NCBI GenBank assembly: GCA_016214985.1
Contig: JACRMM010000035.1
Location: 1-64,000, forward strand
Length of the DNA: 64,000 nt
Direction of reading: 5' to 3'
From: Deltaproteobacteria bacterium
GTDB taxonomy: Bacteria > Desulfobacterota > Deferrisomatia > Deferrisomatales > JACRMM01
The translations under genes and the position numbers were made by a program. The notes under the pieces are model-generated. The model searched no databases and was not told the origin of the DNA. It worked only from the letters and a program-made list of their open reading frames with translations. The stretch's first letter is position 1. Each line of letters opens with the position of its first letter. Of this stretch, positions 23,229 through 33,522 are shown in pieces.

Positions 23229-25211
23229 ATGCGCGATCCCACAAGGCCGGAACCTGTGAACGAGGGGCACTACTTACCAAAAAGGTCCCTCGTCGGACAA
23301 GGAGATTCAGGGTTGGACACCGCGGAACCCCTACCCGGCCGGCGCCGAGAAGCGCGCGGGCTCTGCCTGGACGACGTGCTCGAAGCCTGCGAGGCCCGGG
23401 GGCTCGCCGTCGCCCAGCAGGCGCGTTTCCTTCGGGAGCGAAGGGTTCCGGCGGCCGGCCGCGGCCGGTCCGCGGGCACGGGTGACCCGGTCGAATACCT
23501 CCTGTCGCTGGGGATCGCCCCGGTCGGCCGGAAGGGGCCACCCCTGGAGCCCGACGAGGTGCTCGAGGCGCTCGCGGCCCACCTCGGGGTCCCGCGGGCC
23601 CACGTCGATCCCGTGCGCCTCGACGCCGACGCCATCGTGCGGGCGCTCCCCCGGGCCTTCGCCCAGAAGCACGCCGTGCTGGTCGTCGACCCCGCGGCCG
23701 ACCCCGTCCCGGTCGTCGTGGCCGATCCGTTGGACGTCACGGCGCTGGACGGCGTGCGCCAGCGCCTCGGCCGGTCGCTCACCGTCTCGCTCGCCGGCCG
23801 GGCCGAGATCCTGCGCCTCATCCGCGACATCTACGGCTTCCGAAACTCGGTGGATGCGGCCGAGCGCGACCTGGACCAGCTGCCGGACCTCCAGAATTTG
23901 GAGCAGTTCTTCCGGATGCGCTCCGAGTCGGAGGTCGAGGCGGCCGACGGCCACATCGTCCGCGCGGTGGATCACCTGCTGCGCTACGCCCTGGATCAGC
24001 GCGCGAGCGACATCCACGTGGAGCCCAAGCGCGACCGCTCACTCGTGCGGCTTCGGATCGACGGCGTGCTCCACACGGTTCACACCTTCTCGCGCCGCGT
24101 CCACTCGGCCCTGGTCTCCCGCCTGAAGACCCTGGCCCGCATGGACATCGCCGAGAAGCGCCTCCCCCAGGACGGCCGAATCAAGACGGAGTACCAGGAC
24201 CAGGCCGTGGAGCTTCGCGTCTCGACCCTTCCCGTAGCCTTCGGCGAGAAGGCGGTGCTGCGGATCTTCGACCCCACGCTGCTCGACAAGGACCTGGGCG
24301 AGCTCGGCCTGGAGGGCGAGGACCTCGCCGTTCTGGAGGACCTCCTGGCGCGGCCCCACGGCCTGCTGCTCGTCACCGGGCCCACGGGCTCCGGAAAGAC
24401 GACCACCCTCTACGCGGCGCTGAAGCGTCTGGCCACGAGCGAGCGAAACGTCTCCACCGTGGAGGACCCGATCGAGAACGTGTGCGAGGAGTTCAATCAG
24501 GTGGGCGTGCTGCCCCAGGTGGGCCTCACGTTTGCCGGAGCGCTCCGCACGCTCCTGCGCCAGGACCCCGACGTGCTCATGGTCGGCGAGATCCGCGACG
24601 CCGAGACCGCTGCGATGGCCGTGCAGGCCGCCCTCACGGGGCACCTGGTCCTCTCGACCTTGCACACCAACGACGCGCCCGGCGCGGTGGATCGGCTCCT
24701 CGACATGGGTGTGGAGCCCTACCTCTTGGCCTCCACGCTCCTGGGCGTCGCGGCCCAGCGCCTCGTGCGCCGGCCCTGCCCCCACTGCCGCACCGAAGCG
24801 GCGGCGGACCCGGCGGAGGCGGCCGCGCTCGGCCTGCCGAAGACGGCGTGGGTCGTCCGCGGCGAGGGCTGCCCCAAGTGCCGGCGCACCGGCTACCTCG
24901 GCCGCACGACCGTGTTCCAGCTCCTGAGGATCACCCCCGACGTGGCCGCGGCGATCCACGACCGCCTGCCGAGCGCCGCGCTTCGGGCCGCGGCCCGGGC
25001 CGAGGGGATGAGGACGCTTCGCGAGGCGGGTGCCGAAAAGGTAACCCGGGGCCTCACCACGCCGCGAGAGGTGCTGGCCAACACCCCGCCGGATCAGGAT
25101 GAATCGGGCGGTGCCCGCCGGCCCGACGCTTGCATTTCCCCGAAACCAGGGTCCCCGGCAACCGCTACGGAGAGCGCCGGCGGCCCCGAGAGGGCGGTCA
25201 CCCGACCATGA
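23229..25211 (+). CDS. PilB/GspE-type secretion ATPase
   Basis: The ATPase powers type IV pilus or type II secretion assembly. From the ATG at 23229 it has 660 residues. An AGGAG-preceded TTG at 23313 is an equally good or better start and would give 632. Residues about 45-200 form an MshEN-like N-terminal part. The core has SDIHVEPKRD, GPTGSGKTTTLYAAL (Walker A), STVEDPIENVCEEF (Asp box), LLRQDPDVLMVGEIRDAETA (Walker B) and LSTLHTNDAPGAV (His box). A zinc tetracysteine motif is present (CPHC, then CPKCRRTGYLGR). The gene overlaps the FimT gene by ATGA and heads the first minor-pilin operon. No PilC or PilT gene is nearby. Confidence 0.9.
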   Translation: MRDPTRPEPVNEGHYLPKRSLVGQGDSGLDTAEPLPGRRREARGLCLDDVLEACEARGLAVAQQARFLRERRVPAAGRGRSAGTGDPVEYLLSLGIAPVGRKGPPLEPDEVLEALAAHLGVPRAHVDPVRLDADAIVRALPRAFAQKHAVLVVDPAADPVPVVVADPLDVTALDGVRQRLGRSLTVSLAGRAEILRLIRDIYGFRNSVDAAERDLDQLPDLQNLEQFFRMRSESEVEAADGHIVRAVDHLLRYALDQRASDIHVEPKRDRSLVRLRIDGVLHTVHTFSRRVHSALVSRLKTLARMDIAEKRLPQDGRIKTEYQDQAVELRVSTLPVAFGEKAVLRIFDPTLLDKDLGELGLEGEDLAVLEDLLARPHGLLLVTGPTGSGKTTTLYAALKRLATSERNVSTVEDPIENVCEEFNQVGVLPQVGLTFAGALRTLLRQDPDVLMVGEIRDAETAAMAVQAALTGHLVLSTLHTNDAPGAVDRLLDMGVEPYLLASTLLGVAAQRLVRRPCPHCRTEAAADPAEAAALGLPKTAWVVRGEGCPKCRRTGYLGRTTVFQLLRITPDVAAAIHDRLPSAALRAAARAEGMRTLREAGAEKVTRGLTTPREVLANTPPDQDESGGARRPDACISPKPGSPATATESAGGPERAVTRP

Positions 25212-25777
25212 GACGCACCCGCGCCGGCTTCACGCTCGTCGAGCTGATCGTCACGATCGCCATCCTGGGGGTGCTGGGTCTCCTCACCGTGCCGCAGCTC
25301 TTCGCCAACCTCCCCCGGTTCCGCGTCAACGGCGCCGCCAAGATGCTGGCCGGGGAGCTCCAGCTCACCCGCATGAAGGCCGTGTCCACCAACCGCATTC
25401 ACTACCTGACCTTCGACCTCACCGCACAGACCGTCACGATCGCGGAAGACGCGGGCGGCGGCGGCCGCACCACCCTGAAGACCGTGAGCCTCGCGTCCAC
25501 ATTTCCCGGCGCGGTGTTCGGGTACAATTCCGTACCAGCGCCGAGCGGCTCGGGGACCATCTCGGCCGCCGTGGCCTTCGGCAGCGGGGCCGGCACCGAG
25601 ATCACGTTCCTGCCCAACGGGCTCCTGCGGGAGTCCGGGGCCATCTACCTCATCCCCTCCGTCGACCTCGGAACGGCGAACAACGACCGGATGAGGGCGC
25701 TCCTCGTCAGCCTGGCCGGTCAGGTATCGCTCCGCCGCTACAAGGGGTCGGCGAGCCCGCCCTGGGAGGAGTACTGA
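25208..25777 (+). CDS. GspH/FimT-type pseudopilin (first cluster)
   Basis: The 189-residue prepilin starts at the ATG overlapping the ATPase stop. The N-terminus is RRTRAGFTLVELIVTIAILG, a class III prepilin signal (cleavage before Phe, Glu at +5). A beta-rich head follows, with FRVNGAAKMLAGELQLTRMK as the conserved GspH/FimT helix. It should be a minor pilin that primes pilus assembly. It overlaps the next gene by one base. Confidence 0.9.
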   Translation: MRRTRAGFTLVELIVTIAILGVLGLLTVPQLFANLPRFRVNGAAKMLAGELQLTRMKAVSTNRIHYLTFDLTAQTVTIAEDAGGGGRTTLKTVSLASTFPGAVFGYNSVPAPSGSGTISAAVAFGSGAGTEITFLPNGLLRESGAIYLIPSVDLGTANNDRMRALLVSLAGQVSLRRYKGSASPPWEEY

Positions 25778-26430
25778 TGGCGAAACGGGGGTTCACCCTG
25801 ATCGAAGTGCTCGTGGCCCTGGTCGTGATGGCCATCGGGCTCCTGGCCCTGGCCCGACTGAACGTCGTGTACCTGCGGGCGACGGATCAGGCGCATCAGA
25901 TCAGCGAGGGGGTTCTCCTCGCCCAGGACAAGATGGAGGACCTCCGGAAGTACGCGATCGCCGACCAGCCGGGCAACTACTCGGTGTTCGACTTCGACTA
26001 CCTGACGAGCACCACCGCGGTCTTCACCTCCGTCGCCGACCCCCCAGGGAGCGGCACGAGCAAGCCGGTGGCCGGCCTGCTCGCCGGCGCAGCCGCCCCG
26101 GGCGCGGCGCTCACGCCCACCACGGGCGGCACGGTCTACGAGGTGCTCTACGACGACGGCGCTTCGAGCCACGGCGACGCGACCGCCGGCGACAAGGTGT
26201 ACTCGAACAGCGACACGGTGGACACCCGCTCCCAGGCCAAGGGCGCAGCCGGCGCCGGCACCGGTGCGCTCATCCGGCGGGTGTGGTCGGTGGAGCCAAT
26301 CACCCTGCAGACCGTCTCCGGCCAGCCCGTCGTCGACTACGCCCGCCTCACCGTGGAGGCCGAGTGGGTGGACAAGCAGAACCAGCCCCACCGGGTCCAC
26401 CTCGAGTCGCTCGCGCACAGGAGGCAGTGA
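25777..26430 (+). CDS. PilV-type minor pilin (first cluster)
   Basis: The 217-residue protein starts at the ATG at 25777 that overlaps the previous stop (TGATG). It has the prepilin signal KRGFTLIEVLVALVVMAIGL and the PilV/type IV pilus modification pattern NVVYLRATDQAHQISEGVLL. The head carries a Ser/Thr/Gly-rich insert (SSHGDATAGDKVYSNSD) that looks surface exposed. It lies three bases before the PilX-type gene. Confidence 0.9.
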   Translation: MAKRGFTLIEVLVALVVMAIGLLALARLNVVYLRATDQAHQISEGVLLAQDKMEDLRKYAIADQPGNYSVFDFDYLTSTTAVFTSVADPPGSGTSKPVAGLLAGAAAPGAALTPTTGGTVYEVLYDDGASSHGDATAGDKVYSNSDTVDTRSQAKGAAGAGTGALIRRVWSVEPITLQTVSGQPVVDYARLTVEAEWVDKQNQPHRVHLESLAHRRQ

Positions 26431-26433
26431 GCC

Positions 26434-28572
26434 ATGGCACCCAGAGGCGAACGCGGCATGGTCCTGGTGGCGTGCCTGCTCATCCTGGCCCTCCTCTCCC
26501 TGCTCGGGGCGACGAGCCTCTTTAACGCCACGCTCGACACCCAGTTCGTGGGCAACCAGAAGGTGAACCGTGAGTCCTTCTACGCGGCCGAGGCGGCCCT
26601 GGAGCTCGGCGTCGGGAAGGTCATGACGTCCTTTCGCCAGGAGCTCCGGCCGCTCGTGCCCGACCACCAGTGGACCGAGCCCCAGGGGCTCGCCCTCAAC
26701 GACCCCTTCGGCAACCCCTTCAACGGGTACACGACCCAGTACCGGATCGGCAACGCGCTCGACCCGTCCCATCCCGACACCGAGCCCAAGCCGCAGCCCT
26801 ACTCCACGGCCCAGAACGGCCAACAGATCCTGCACTTTGCGTACATCTACGGCGTGGAGGCCACGGCCGAGGGGCCCAACGGCACCGCGCGCCTGACCGA
26901 GACGCTGCGGGCCCTCGAGACGCCGCTCGTGCAGTACTACGTGTTCTTCAGCGACGACCTCTCCTGGCACCACGGACCCACCATGACCTCCTGGGGCCGC
27001 ATTCACACCAACGGCAACCTCTACTTCGCCCCCCAGGACACGAGCACGTTCCAGAACGTGAACCTCGCGACGCCGGCGCAGTTCGCGCCGAACCAGATCA
27101 CGGTGAGCGGCAACATCTACTACGGCACCTACCTCGCCCAGAACAACGGCACCCTGACCCGGGCCTCGTCTCCGGTCCGGATGCGGGTGCGAAACCTCGG
27201 GTCAACGACGCTGGCCGCCGGCGACTTCGAGCTCATCAACCAGGACATCACCTCCGCGAACCAGGGCACCGAAGAGCTCCGGTTCAAGGACTCGGACGAC
27301 AGCTACCACGTGCGGGTCGGCGTGGATCCGATGCCCACGGTCTCCGCGGCCTCGATCCAGCGGGGCGACTTCTACGAGAACCAGGCGACGCAGCCGCGCA
27401 AGGACAGAGTCGACGGGATCACGATCCTCGCAGACAACGGGGCGCTGGTGGTCACCTTCGCCCTCCAGGGCACTGCCCCCCCACCGACCGATGTGACCGC
27501 CGAGATCCGCGCCTACAACGCGGCCCCCGGGGTGGCGGTCAACCGCCAGTACTGGGACCCGGACGCCCTCACCAACGCCGACGGCACCCAGGCCGCGAGC
27601 GTCGCGGCCCTGGTGGCCGGGTCCATGGTGTATTCGAAGGAGGCGCCCGTGGGGGGCGCCGTGAATCCCCGGTACCCCTACGTGCTCGAGCGCCGCGACG
27701 GCCGGGAGAACCGCGACGTGGACCTCACGGTCGTCGACCTCCAGCGCCTGGAGTGCTGGTACCGCGACCGGCTCGACTACCTGGACAACTTCGCCGTGGA
27801 CCGCAGCAACTGGGACACGGCGGTGAACCCCAGCGCCGACACGAGCGACTGGAACCCGAAGAACCGGAGCCTCCTCATCTACGTCTCCCGGCCGGTGACG
27901 GCCGGGGCCAACCTGCAGGCCGTGAAGGTGATCGGCTCCCGGGCCGGCCGGACGCGGGGAGACAACGTGGCGAACCTGGGTTCGGACCGCCAGAGCGGCC
28001 CCACCCTGCTCGCGCGCACGACGCTGGTCACCGACACCCCCCTGTACCTCGAGGGTGACTTCAACGCGCCGAGCGCGAGCGCCTCGCCAGCCATCAACAA
28101 CCCGGGCACCTTCGGGTGCGCCATCCTGAGCGACGCGGTGACGCTCCTCTCGAACCGGTGGGGGTCCAACACCACGCTCGTCTACCCGAACGCCGCGGAC
28201 GCGGGCCGGCTTACCTACGGCTTCACCGGCGGGGCCTTCGGCGCCCTGCCCGCGGCCTGGCTCACCACGTATAACGCCGCCTTCTTCACCGGCCGGTACA
28301 ACTTCCGGACTGGCGGCAACGCCGGCGAGGAGGCGGGGATCCACAATTTCGTCCGGTTCCTGGAGAATTGGGGCGGGCAGACCTGCACCATCAACGGCTG
28401 CCTCATCAACCTCTGGTTCAGCCAGAGGGCCACGGCGGCCCACGGGGGCGGGTACTACAGCCCGCCCAACCGGAACTTCGGGTGGGACGTGAACTTCGCC
28501 AACTCCGCCTACTGGCCGCCCTACGTGCCCAGCATCTACAACGTGGAGCGGGTGTCGTGGCAGGTCGAGTGA
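26434..28572 (+). CDS. PilX-type minor pilin with large C-terminal domain (first cluster)
   Basis: The 712-residue product opens with the PilX N-terminal pattern RGMVLVACLLILALLSLLGA, then NQKVNRESFYAAEAALELG. Classic PilX is under 200 residues; here about 600 more follow, with repeated beta motifs such as WGRIHTNGNLYFAPQD, VSGNIYYGTYLAQNNG and TPLYLEGDFNAPSAS. The segment near residues 155-245 is of the type often annotated as a pilus assembly PilX C-terminal domain. Fragments resemble passages in both giant PilW proteins (a new-strand motif followed by G-x-Y or N-G-x-x-Y/F). It is probably an exported surface protein anchored in the pilus tip complex. Confidence 0.85.
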   Translation: MAPRGERGMVLVACLLILALLSLLGATSLFNATLDTQFVGNQKVNRESFYAAEAALELGVGKVMTSFRQELRPLVPDHQWTEPQGLALNDPFGNPFNGYTTQYRIGNALDPSHPDTEPKPQPYSTAQNGQQILHFAYIYGVEATAEGPNGTARLTETLRALETPLVQYYVFFSDDLSWHHGPTMTSWGRIHTNGNLYFAPQDTSTFQNVNLATPAQFAPNQITVSGNIYYGTYLAQNNGTLTRASSPVRMRVRNLGSTTLAAGDFELINQDITSANQGTEELRFKDSDDSYHVRVGVDPMPTVSAASIQRGDFYENQATQPRKDRVDGITILADNGALVVTFALQGTAPPPTDVTAEIRAYNAAPGVAVNRQYWDPDALTNADGTQAASVAALVAGSMVYSKEAPVGGAVNPRYPYVLERRDGRENRDVDLTVVDLQRLECWYRDRLDYLDNFAVDRSNWDTAVNPSADTSDWNPKNRSLLIYVSRPVTAGANLQAVKVIGSRAGRTRGDNVANLGSDRQSGPTLLARTTLVTDTPLYLEGDFNAPSASASPAINNPGTFGCAILSDAVTLLSNRWGSNTTLVYPNAADAGRLTYGFTGGAFGALPAAWLTTYNAAFFTGRYNFRTGGNAGEEAGIHNFVRFLENWGGQTCTINGCLINLWFSQRATAAHGGGYYSPPNRNFGWDVNFANSAYWPPYVPSIYNVERVSWQVE

Positions 28573-28606
28573 GCACTGCGCGGCGGACGGCGAGTCAGGA
28601 GGACCC

Positions 28607-31600
28607 ATGGGGAGGCGCATCATGAGACGCACGGACGCTCACCGGAGATCGCGCGGGTTTACGCTGACCGAGCTCCTCATCACGCTCGCCATCTCGTTCA
28701 TCTTGATGGCCGCGGTGTACCAGTTCTTCATCCGCCAGCAGCACGGCTACTCCACCCAGGAGGAGCTCTCGCGGGTGCAGCAGCAGGCGCGCACCGCCCA
28801 GGACGTGCTCGTGCGGGCGATCCAGCAGGCGGGCGCGTACGGTCTCAACAACGGCGGCCAGACCATCTCGCTTCGGGGCCAGGTGGTGGCCTCGGCTTCG
28901 GACCACTACCTCACGATCCAGTACGACGACCCCTACCGTACCGCCGACCTCGGGGTCATCACCGAGGAGGAGGTCGTCACGTTCGTGGTCTCCGACGAGA
29001 TCCCGTCGGCCGCCTCGGGCGCCAACGACTGGCCCTCCGACGACCCCGCGGGGGGGTCGACCACCGTGCGCATGTGGTTCGACCAGAACCGCGCACACGG
29101 CGTCGAGAGCACCGAGTTCTTCGACGTCTCGGTCCCGACCACCCTGAAGGGCGCTCCCTACACGCTCTACCGGGTGACGCCCGACAAGGACGCGCCGACC
29201 ACCGCCTCGAAGCTCCACGCCGAGCCCATCGCCTCGGGCGTCGACAACCTGGTGTTCCGGTACTTCGACCAGAACGGGAACCCGATCCCCCGCGACGCGG
29301 CGACGGGCGCGGCCGCGCCCCCGCCTTACGTGCTCACGCCCGAGCAGCGCTCCCAGGTCCGCTCCATCGAGGTGGAGCTCGCCCTGCGCACCCCCTCGAA
29401 GGACAAGGCCTACAAGGCGGACTTCCCCGTGCCGGACTTCACGGTGGCCACCTACACGGCCGGCGGAACCCCCCAGACCGGCTTCACCGGGTTCAACGAC
29501 GACGGCTATCGCCGGCGGGTGTTTCGCACCCGCATCACGCCCCGCAACCTGTCGGCCAACAACTGCGGGAACCTCCTGCTCTACGCGGACGACGCCCAGC
29601 CCCGGTGCCCCCTGTCGAGCACGATCCGCGCCACGGTGCAGAACCGTTACGGCCAGCCCGTGGCCGGGATCCCGGTGAACTTCACCTCCGACGCGGGCAG
29701 CTTCACGAACGCGGCGCCCACCACCGACGTGAACGGCGAGGTCACGACCACGCTTCAGTACACCGACGTTGCGCGCACGATCGCCGTGTCCGCCTCGGCC
29801 ATCATCAGCTGCGCGCCCGGCGGGCCGGACAAGTACACCCTGGTGAGCTCACTGCCGATCTCCTTCGTGCCCGGCGACTCTCGAGACGTCCACCTCATGC
29901 GGGTCCTCCCCACGCCCGAGATTCTGACCTGCCCCGCCCCCGAACAATGGCAGGCCGAGGCGACGACCTTCGACGCCTGCGGCAACAGCGTCACGCCCCT
30001 GCTCGGCCTGTGGCTCCACGCCGTGGACCCGATCAGCGGCGCGCCCTTCGGCACCCTGGACGGAGCTGCCCAGGTGGAGCTCGCGGCGAGCCCCCAGGTC
30101 TTCACGGTCAAGCCGCCCACCGCCGGGCCCTACACCGTGAGCAAGGACGGGCTCGGCAAGTTCACGCAGGAAGTGACCTTCGTACTCCCGAAGCCGGCCT
30201 GGTTCGGAAGTTGGCTGCCGCTCTCCGCCGGAGAGGCAGAACCCAAGGCGACGATCAAGCCCTGGCCGCCCCATGAAATCTTTCACTGGACCAACACCTT
30301 CGCAGCTACCCCCTTCGACGACTGCAGCCAGAGCGCGAAGGCCGACACCTTCGAGGTGCTCGACTGCCTGGGAAACCAAGTCTACCAGATGGAGGCAGGA
30401 GGCCCCCGCGTGACCGCGAGCCTTCGCCAGGGCCCCTTGGTGACCGACCCGCTCGCGCCGGCGACCTGGGGCTCCCTCAGCTCCACGAACAACGGCCCGC
30501 CGGGGTCGTCGATCGACATCGTGACCGGAGCCGTGCCCCCCCTCTACAACGTCACCTACACGACCCCCCAGGCGTGCAGCCTGAGCCCTCAGCTCTCCAT
30601 GCCGGCCGTGCTGAACCCCAACCTGTTCCTGAACTTCACCGCCGCCCCGGGCGCCGTGGATCCGAGCCCGGACCACCGCACCCTGACCTTGAACCGGTGC
30701 ACAAGCTGCGACATCGTGGCGAACCCGGCCACCATGACCGAGTGCGCGGGCCAGACGACCATCACCGTCTCCGGCTGCTCGCTCAACGGCCAGACGGTGG
30801 AGCTGGAAGTCACCGGGAGCGGCAGCGGAAATGGTAAGTTTGCCTCCTCGGGCACCTCGACGGCCCTTCTGACGCTCACCGGCAACCTGCCCTCGACCGC
30901 GACCGACATCCTGCGCCTGGGGACCGCCCAGGACGGGGACGAGCTGACCGTGAGGGCCTACTACCCGAAGAAGCTCGGTGCCCTGTGGCAGTGCGATCCC
31001 ATCAAGGTGCGAGTCTCGAGCGAGTGCCAGAAGCTCGAAATCTTCGCGGACGCCAACCTGTCGAAGCCGGTGGGCAACGCCCAGGGGTACGAAGACTGCC
31101 TGTCGCGCATCCAGGACCTCTACTTCAAGGTCCAGGACTGCCAGGACCCGGGCGTCACGACCCTGCGCAAGGCCGTCACCGTGTATGCGATCGCCCAGAA
31201 CGGCACCTGGCTCGACAAAGAGACGATCGACCTCGTGCCCCACATCCAGACCGCGAACGGCGCGGTCACGGTGTGGCGCTCGCTGCACAACGTCACGGTC
31301 GTTCAGAGCTCTGGATACCACCTCGACGGCGACGGCGCGCTCCAGTACCCGCCGGGCTACACGATCCAGATCCTGGCCGAGTACAAGGACGTCAACGACC
31401 CCACGGAGCGCGCCTCGACGCTCTTCCAGGATCTCACCGCTCCGGTACCCATGCCGGTGGCCACGAAGCACCGGTGCCAACAGCTCGTCACCCTCGCGGT
31501 ACCCCTGCCCATCTGCTTCCCCAACGCCATCACGTCCGGCGGGGGCGGTTCGTGGAACGGCAACTATCAGGTCCATTGGGGCGACGTCGTGATCCGGGGC

Positions 31601-33460
31601 GACGCCGACCCCGCCTCGACGCCCAAGCGGATCGAGAAGCTCGCGGGCGCCGCGCTCGACGGCTCGTCGTACTCGGGCTCCGGCAACTCCGACCGGTTCT
31701 TCGACCTCTACGTGGGCTTCAGCAACGCGGCGGGCACCGCGGGCGGAAACCTGGCCGGCGCCGCCCCCGACACGAGCCTGCAGCCCTTCCGCACTGCCGG
31801 CTACGGGAACTACTTCCAGCGGATCTCCTACAACAAGATCACGGAGATGATGGCCACCCTGGACTACGACACCATGAAGCAGCTCGCCCGGGATCGGGGC
31901 GTGTACTGGTACACCCTGTCCAACGGCACGATCCGGAACCCGTCCAAGAACCTTACCGCGGACCTCGAAACCGTGCTGAGCCTTTCCAACCCGGGCGTAC
32001 CCAACGCGTACCACGACGGCAAGTTCATCTTCGTCGACATCTACGGCACCGTGGACCCGGGTCCCACCACCACCGGAGCCAACGTGATGCTCAGTCCGAC
32101 GCCGACCTTTGCGCTCAACGGCATCTACACCGAAGGCATTATCTTCGTCGCCGGCTCGCTGGAGTACAAGTCCGGGGGTAACGGCCGAAACATAGCGATC
32201 CAGTCGCCGCCGAGCCAGGAGACGAACATCAATACCAACAACGTGCTCACCGAAGACGATCTCCCGATCCGTCCCCTGCCGAGCGCGGCCCAACTCCCCA
32301 TCACCTTGACCGACATCAACGTCAATGGGGGCGTCTACGCGAAGGGGACGATCCAGTTCTCGGGCAGCCCCAAGATCTTCGGGGCCGTGACCGCCGAACA
32401 GGGCTTCCTGGGCAACGGCACGCCCGAGATCTGGTACAACTACAACCTCAACGTGAGCGATCAGAACACAGCCCTCTGCGTCTACTGTTGCACCCTCGAC
32501 CTCACCCCCGGCTCTGCGACCCTGCGGATCGGCGACACGACCACCCTCCAGGCGATCGGCGCCGCGGGGCAGGTGCAGTGGGTGAGCGAGAACGACCCGG
32601 TGGCGTCGGTGAGCTCCTCGGGCGTGGTCACGGCCAAGGCGGCGGGCACGGCCCGGATCAAGGCGGTGGACCAGAACAACTGCCCGTCGTGGACGACGAT
32701 CACGGTGCTGTCGCCGTGCACCGGCTTCGCGGTGACTCCTTCCAGCGCCACGGTGGGCTTCAACGGGACCCAGACGTTCACGGCGAGCCCGGTGCCCGCC
32801 GGGAGCTCGATCCAGTGGTACAGTTCCGACCCGGCCGTCGCGTCGGTGCTCGCCGTCGGCAGCAGCACCACGGCGACGGGCCTCGCCGTGCCCAGCGCGA
32901 CGACGATCACCGTGAACGCCCACGACGCCAACGGCATCTGCCCCAACGCCTCGGCCCTGCTCACGGTCAACCCCCCCAGCTGCACGATCGGGTCGGTAAC
33001 CGTGAGCCCTACCTCGGAAACGGTCGGCCAGGCGCTGGTTCAGGCTTCCATCACGGGCACGGCCCGGGGTTCGCTGACCTGGAGCTCCACGGCGCCGGCC
33101 ACGGTGAACCCGAGCGGACTGGTAACGGGCGTGGCGCCGGGCACAGCCACCATCACCGCCACCGACAGCTTCTTTACGGGCGGCACGTGCAAGGCAGACA
33201 CCTCGGTGACGATCAACTGCGGCCTGACCATCAGCGGACCAGCTACGGTGCAAAAGGCCCATACCATCCAGCTCACCGCGAGCGGCGGCGTCGCGCCGAT
33301 CACCTGGGATTCGAGCCAGACCAACCGGGCCACCGTGACCTCGCCGGCCAACCCCACGACCGTGACCGGCGGCAACGTGAACCAGAACAGGACCGTCACC
33401 ATCACGGCTACCGACTCCCAGGGGTGCACGAAGAGCGTGTCGATCACCGTTACGCCGTAG
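28607..33460 (+). CDS. Giant PilW-type minor pilin with Big1- and Big2-like Ig domains (first cluster)
   Basis: The 1617-residue protein starts at the ATG at 28607, after AGGAGGACCC. An ATG at 28622 is possible. Residues 13-40 are a prepilin signal (SRGFTLTELLITLAISFILM) and 40-260 a PilW-like helix and head. About 320-400 resembles an invasin-type Big1 domain (VQNRYGQPVAGIPVNFTSDA, then GSFTNAAPTTDVNGEVTT). A central 800 residues rich in beta strands and cysteine follows. Near 980-1280 a block with WGDVVIRGDAD, DRFFDLYVGF and FVDIYGTVDPG is shared with the second PilW. The last 325 residues are four tandem Big2-like domains (for example NDPVASVSSSGVVTAKAAGT). Ordinary PilW is 250-350 residues. 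A pilus-tip adhesin is the best inference. Confidence 0.85.
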   Translation: MGRRIMRRTDAHRRSRGFTLTELLITLAISFILMAAVYQFFIRQQHGYSTQEELSRVQQQARTAQDVLVRAIQQAGAYGLNNGGQTISLRGQVVASASDHYLTIQYDDPYRTADLGVITEEEVVTFVVSDEIPSAASGANDWPSDDPAGGSTTVRMWFDQNRAHGVESTEFFDVSVPTTLKGAPYTLYRVTPDKDAPTTASKLHAEPIASGVDNLVFRYFDQNGNPIPRDAATGAAAPPPYVLTPEQRSQVRSIEVELALRTPSKDKAYKADFPVPDFTVATYTAGGTPQTGFTGFNDDGYRRRVFRTRITPRNLSANNCGNLLLYADDAQPRCPLSSTIRATVQNRYGQPVAGIPVNFTSDAGSFTNAAPTTDVNGEVTTTLQYTDVARTIAVSASAIISCAPGGPDKYTLVSSLPISFVPGDSRDVHLMRVLPTPEILTCPAPEQWQAEATTFDACGNSVTPLLGLWLHAVDPISGAPFGTLDGAAQVELAASPQVFTVKPPTAGPYTVSKDGLGKFTQEVTFVLPKPAWFGSWLPLSAGEAEPKATIKPWPPHEIFHWTNTFAATPFDDCSQSAKADTFEVLDCLGNQVYQMEAGGPRVTASLRQGPLVTDPLAPATWGSLSSTNNGPPGSSIDIVTGAVPPLYNVTYTTPQACSLSPQLSMPAVLNPNLFLNFTAAPGAVDPSPDHRTLTLNRCTSCDIVANPATMTECAGQTTITVSGCSLNGQTVELEVTGSGSGNGKFASSGTSTALLTLTGNLPSTATDILRLGTAQDGDELTVRAYYPKKLGALWQCDPIKVRVSSECQKLEIFADANLSKPVGNAQGYEDCLSRIQDLYFKVQDCQDPGVTTLRKAVTVYAIAQNGTWLDKETIDLVPHIQTANGAVTVWRSLHNVTVVQSSGYHLDGDGALQYPPGYTIQILAEYKDVNDPTERASTLFQDLTAPVPMPVATKHRCQQLVTLAVPLPICFPNAITSGGGGSWNGNYQVHWGDVVIRGDADPASTPKRIEKLAGAALDGSSYSGSGNSDRFFDLYVGFSNAAGTAGGNLAGAAPDTSLQPFRTAGYGNYFQRISYNKITEMMATLDYDTMKQLARDRGVYWYTLSNGTIRNPSKNLTADLETVLSLSNPGVPNAYHDGKFIFVDIYGTVDPGPTTTGANVMLSPTPTFALNGIYTEGIIFVAGSLEYKSGGNGRNIAIQSPPSQETNINTNNVLTEDDLPIRPLPSAAQLPITLTDINVNGGVYAKGTIQFSGSPKIFGAVTAEQGFLGNGTPEIWYNYNLNVSDQNTALCVYCCTLDLTPGSATLRIGDTTTLQAIGAAGQVQWVSENDPVASVSSSGVVTAKAAGTARIKAVDQNNCPSWTTITVLSPCTGFAVTPSSATVGFNGTQTFTASPVPAGSSIQWYSSDPAVASVLAVGSSTTATGLAVPSATTITVNAHDANGICPNASALLTVNPPSCTIGSVTVSPTSETVGQALVQASITGTARGSLTWSSTAPATVNPSGLVTGVAPGTATITATDSFFTGGTCKADTSVTINCGLTISGPATVQKAHTIQLTASGGVAPITWDSSQTNRATVTSPANPTTVTGGNVNQNRTVTITATDSQGCTKSVSITVTP

Positions 33461-33483
33461 AGGCAACCGCACCCCCCCTCCGA

Positions 33484-33522
33484 CGAGAGCCCGGGCCGTG
33501 TGGCCCGGGCTCTCGTTCGTTT
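33484..33522 (+). terminator. Intrinsic terminator after the first minor-pilin operon
   Basis: A perfect hairpin with arms of 14 bp (CGAGAGCCCGGGCC at 33484-33497 and its complement at 33502-33515, loop GTGT) is followed by TTCGTTT. It lies 24 bp after the stop of the giant PilW gene. Confidence 0.85.
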
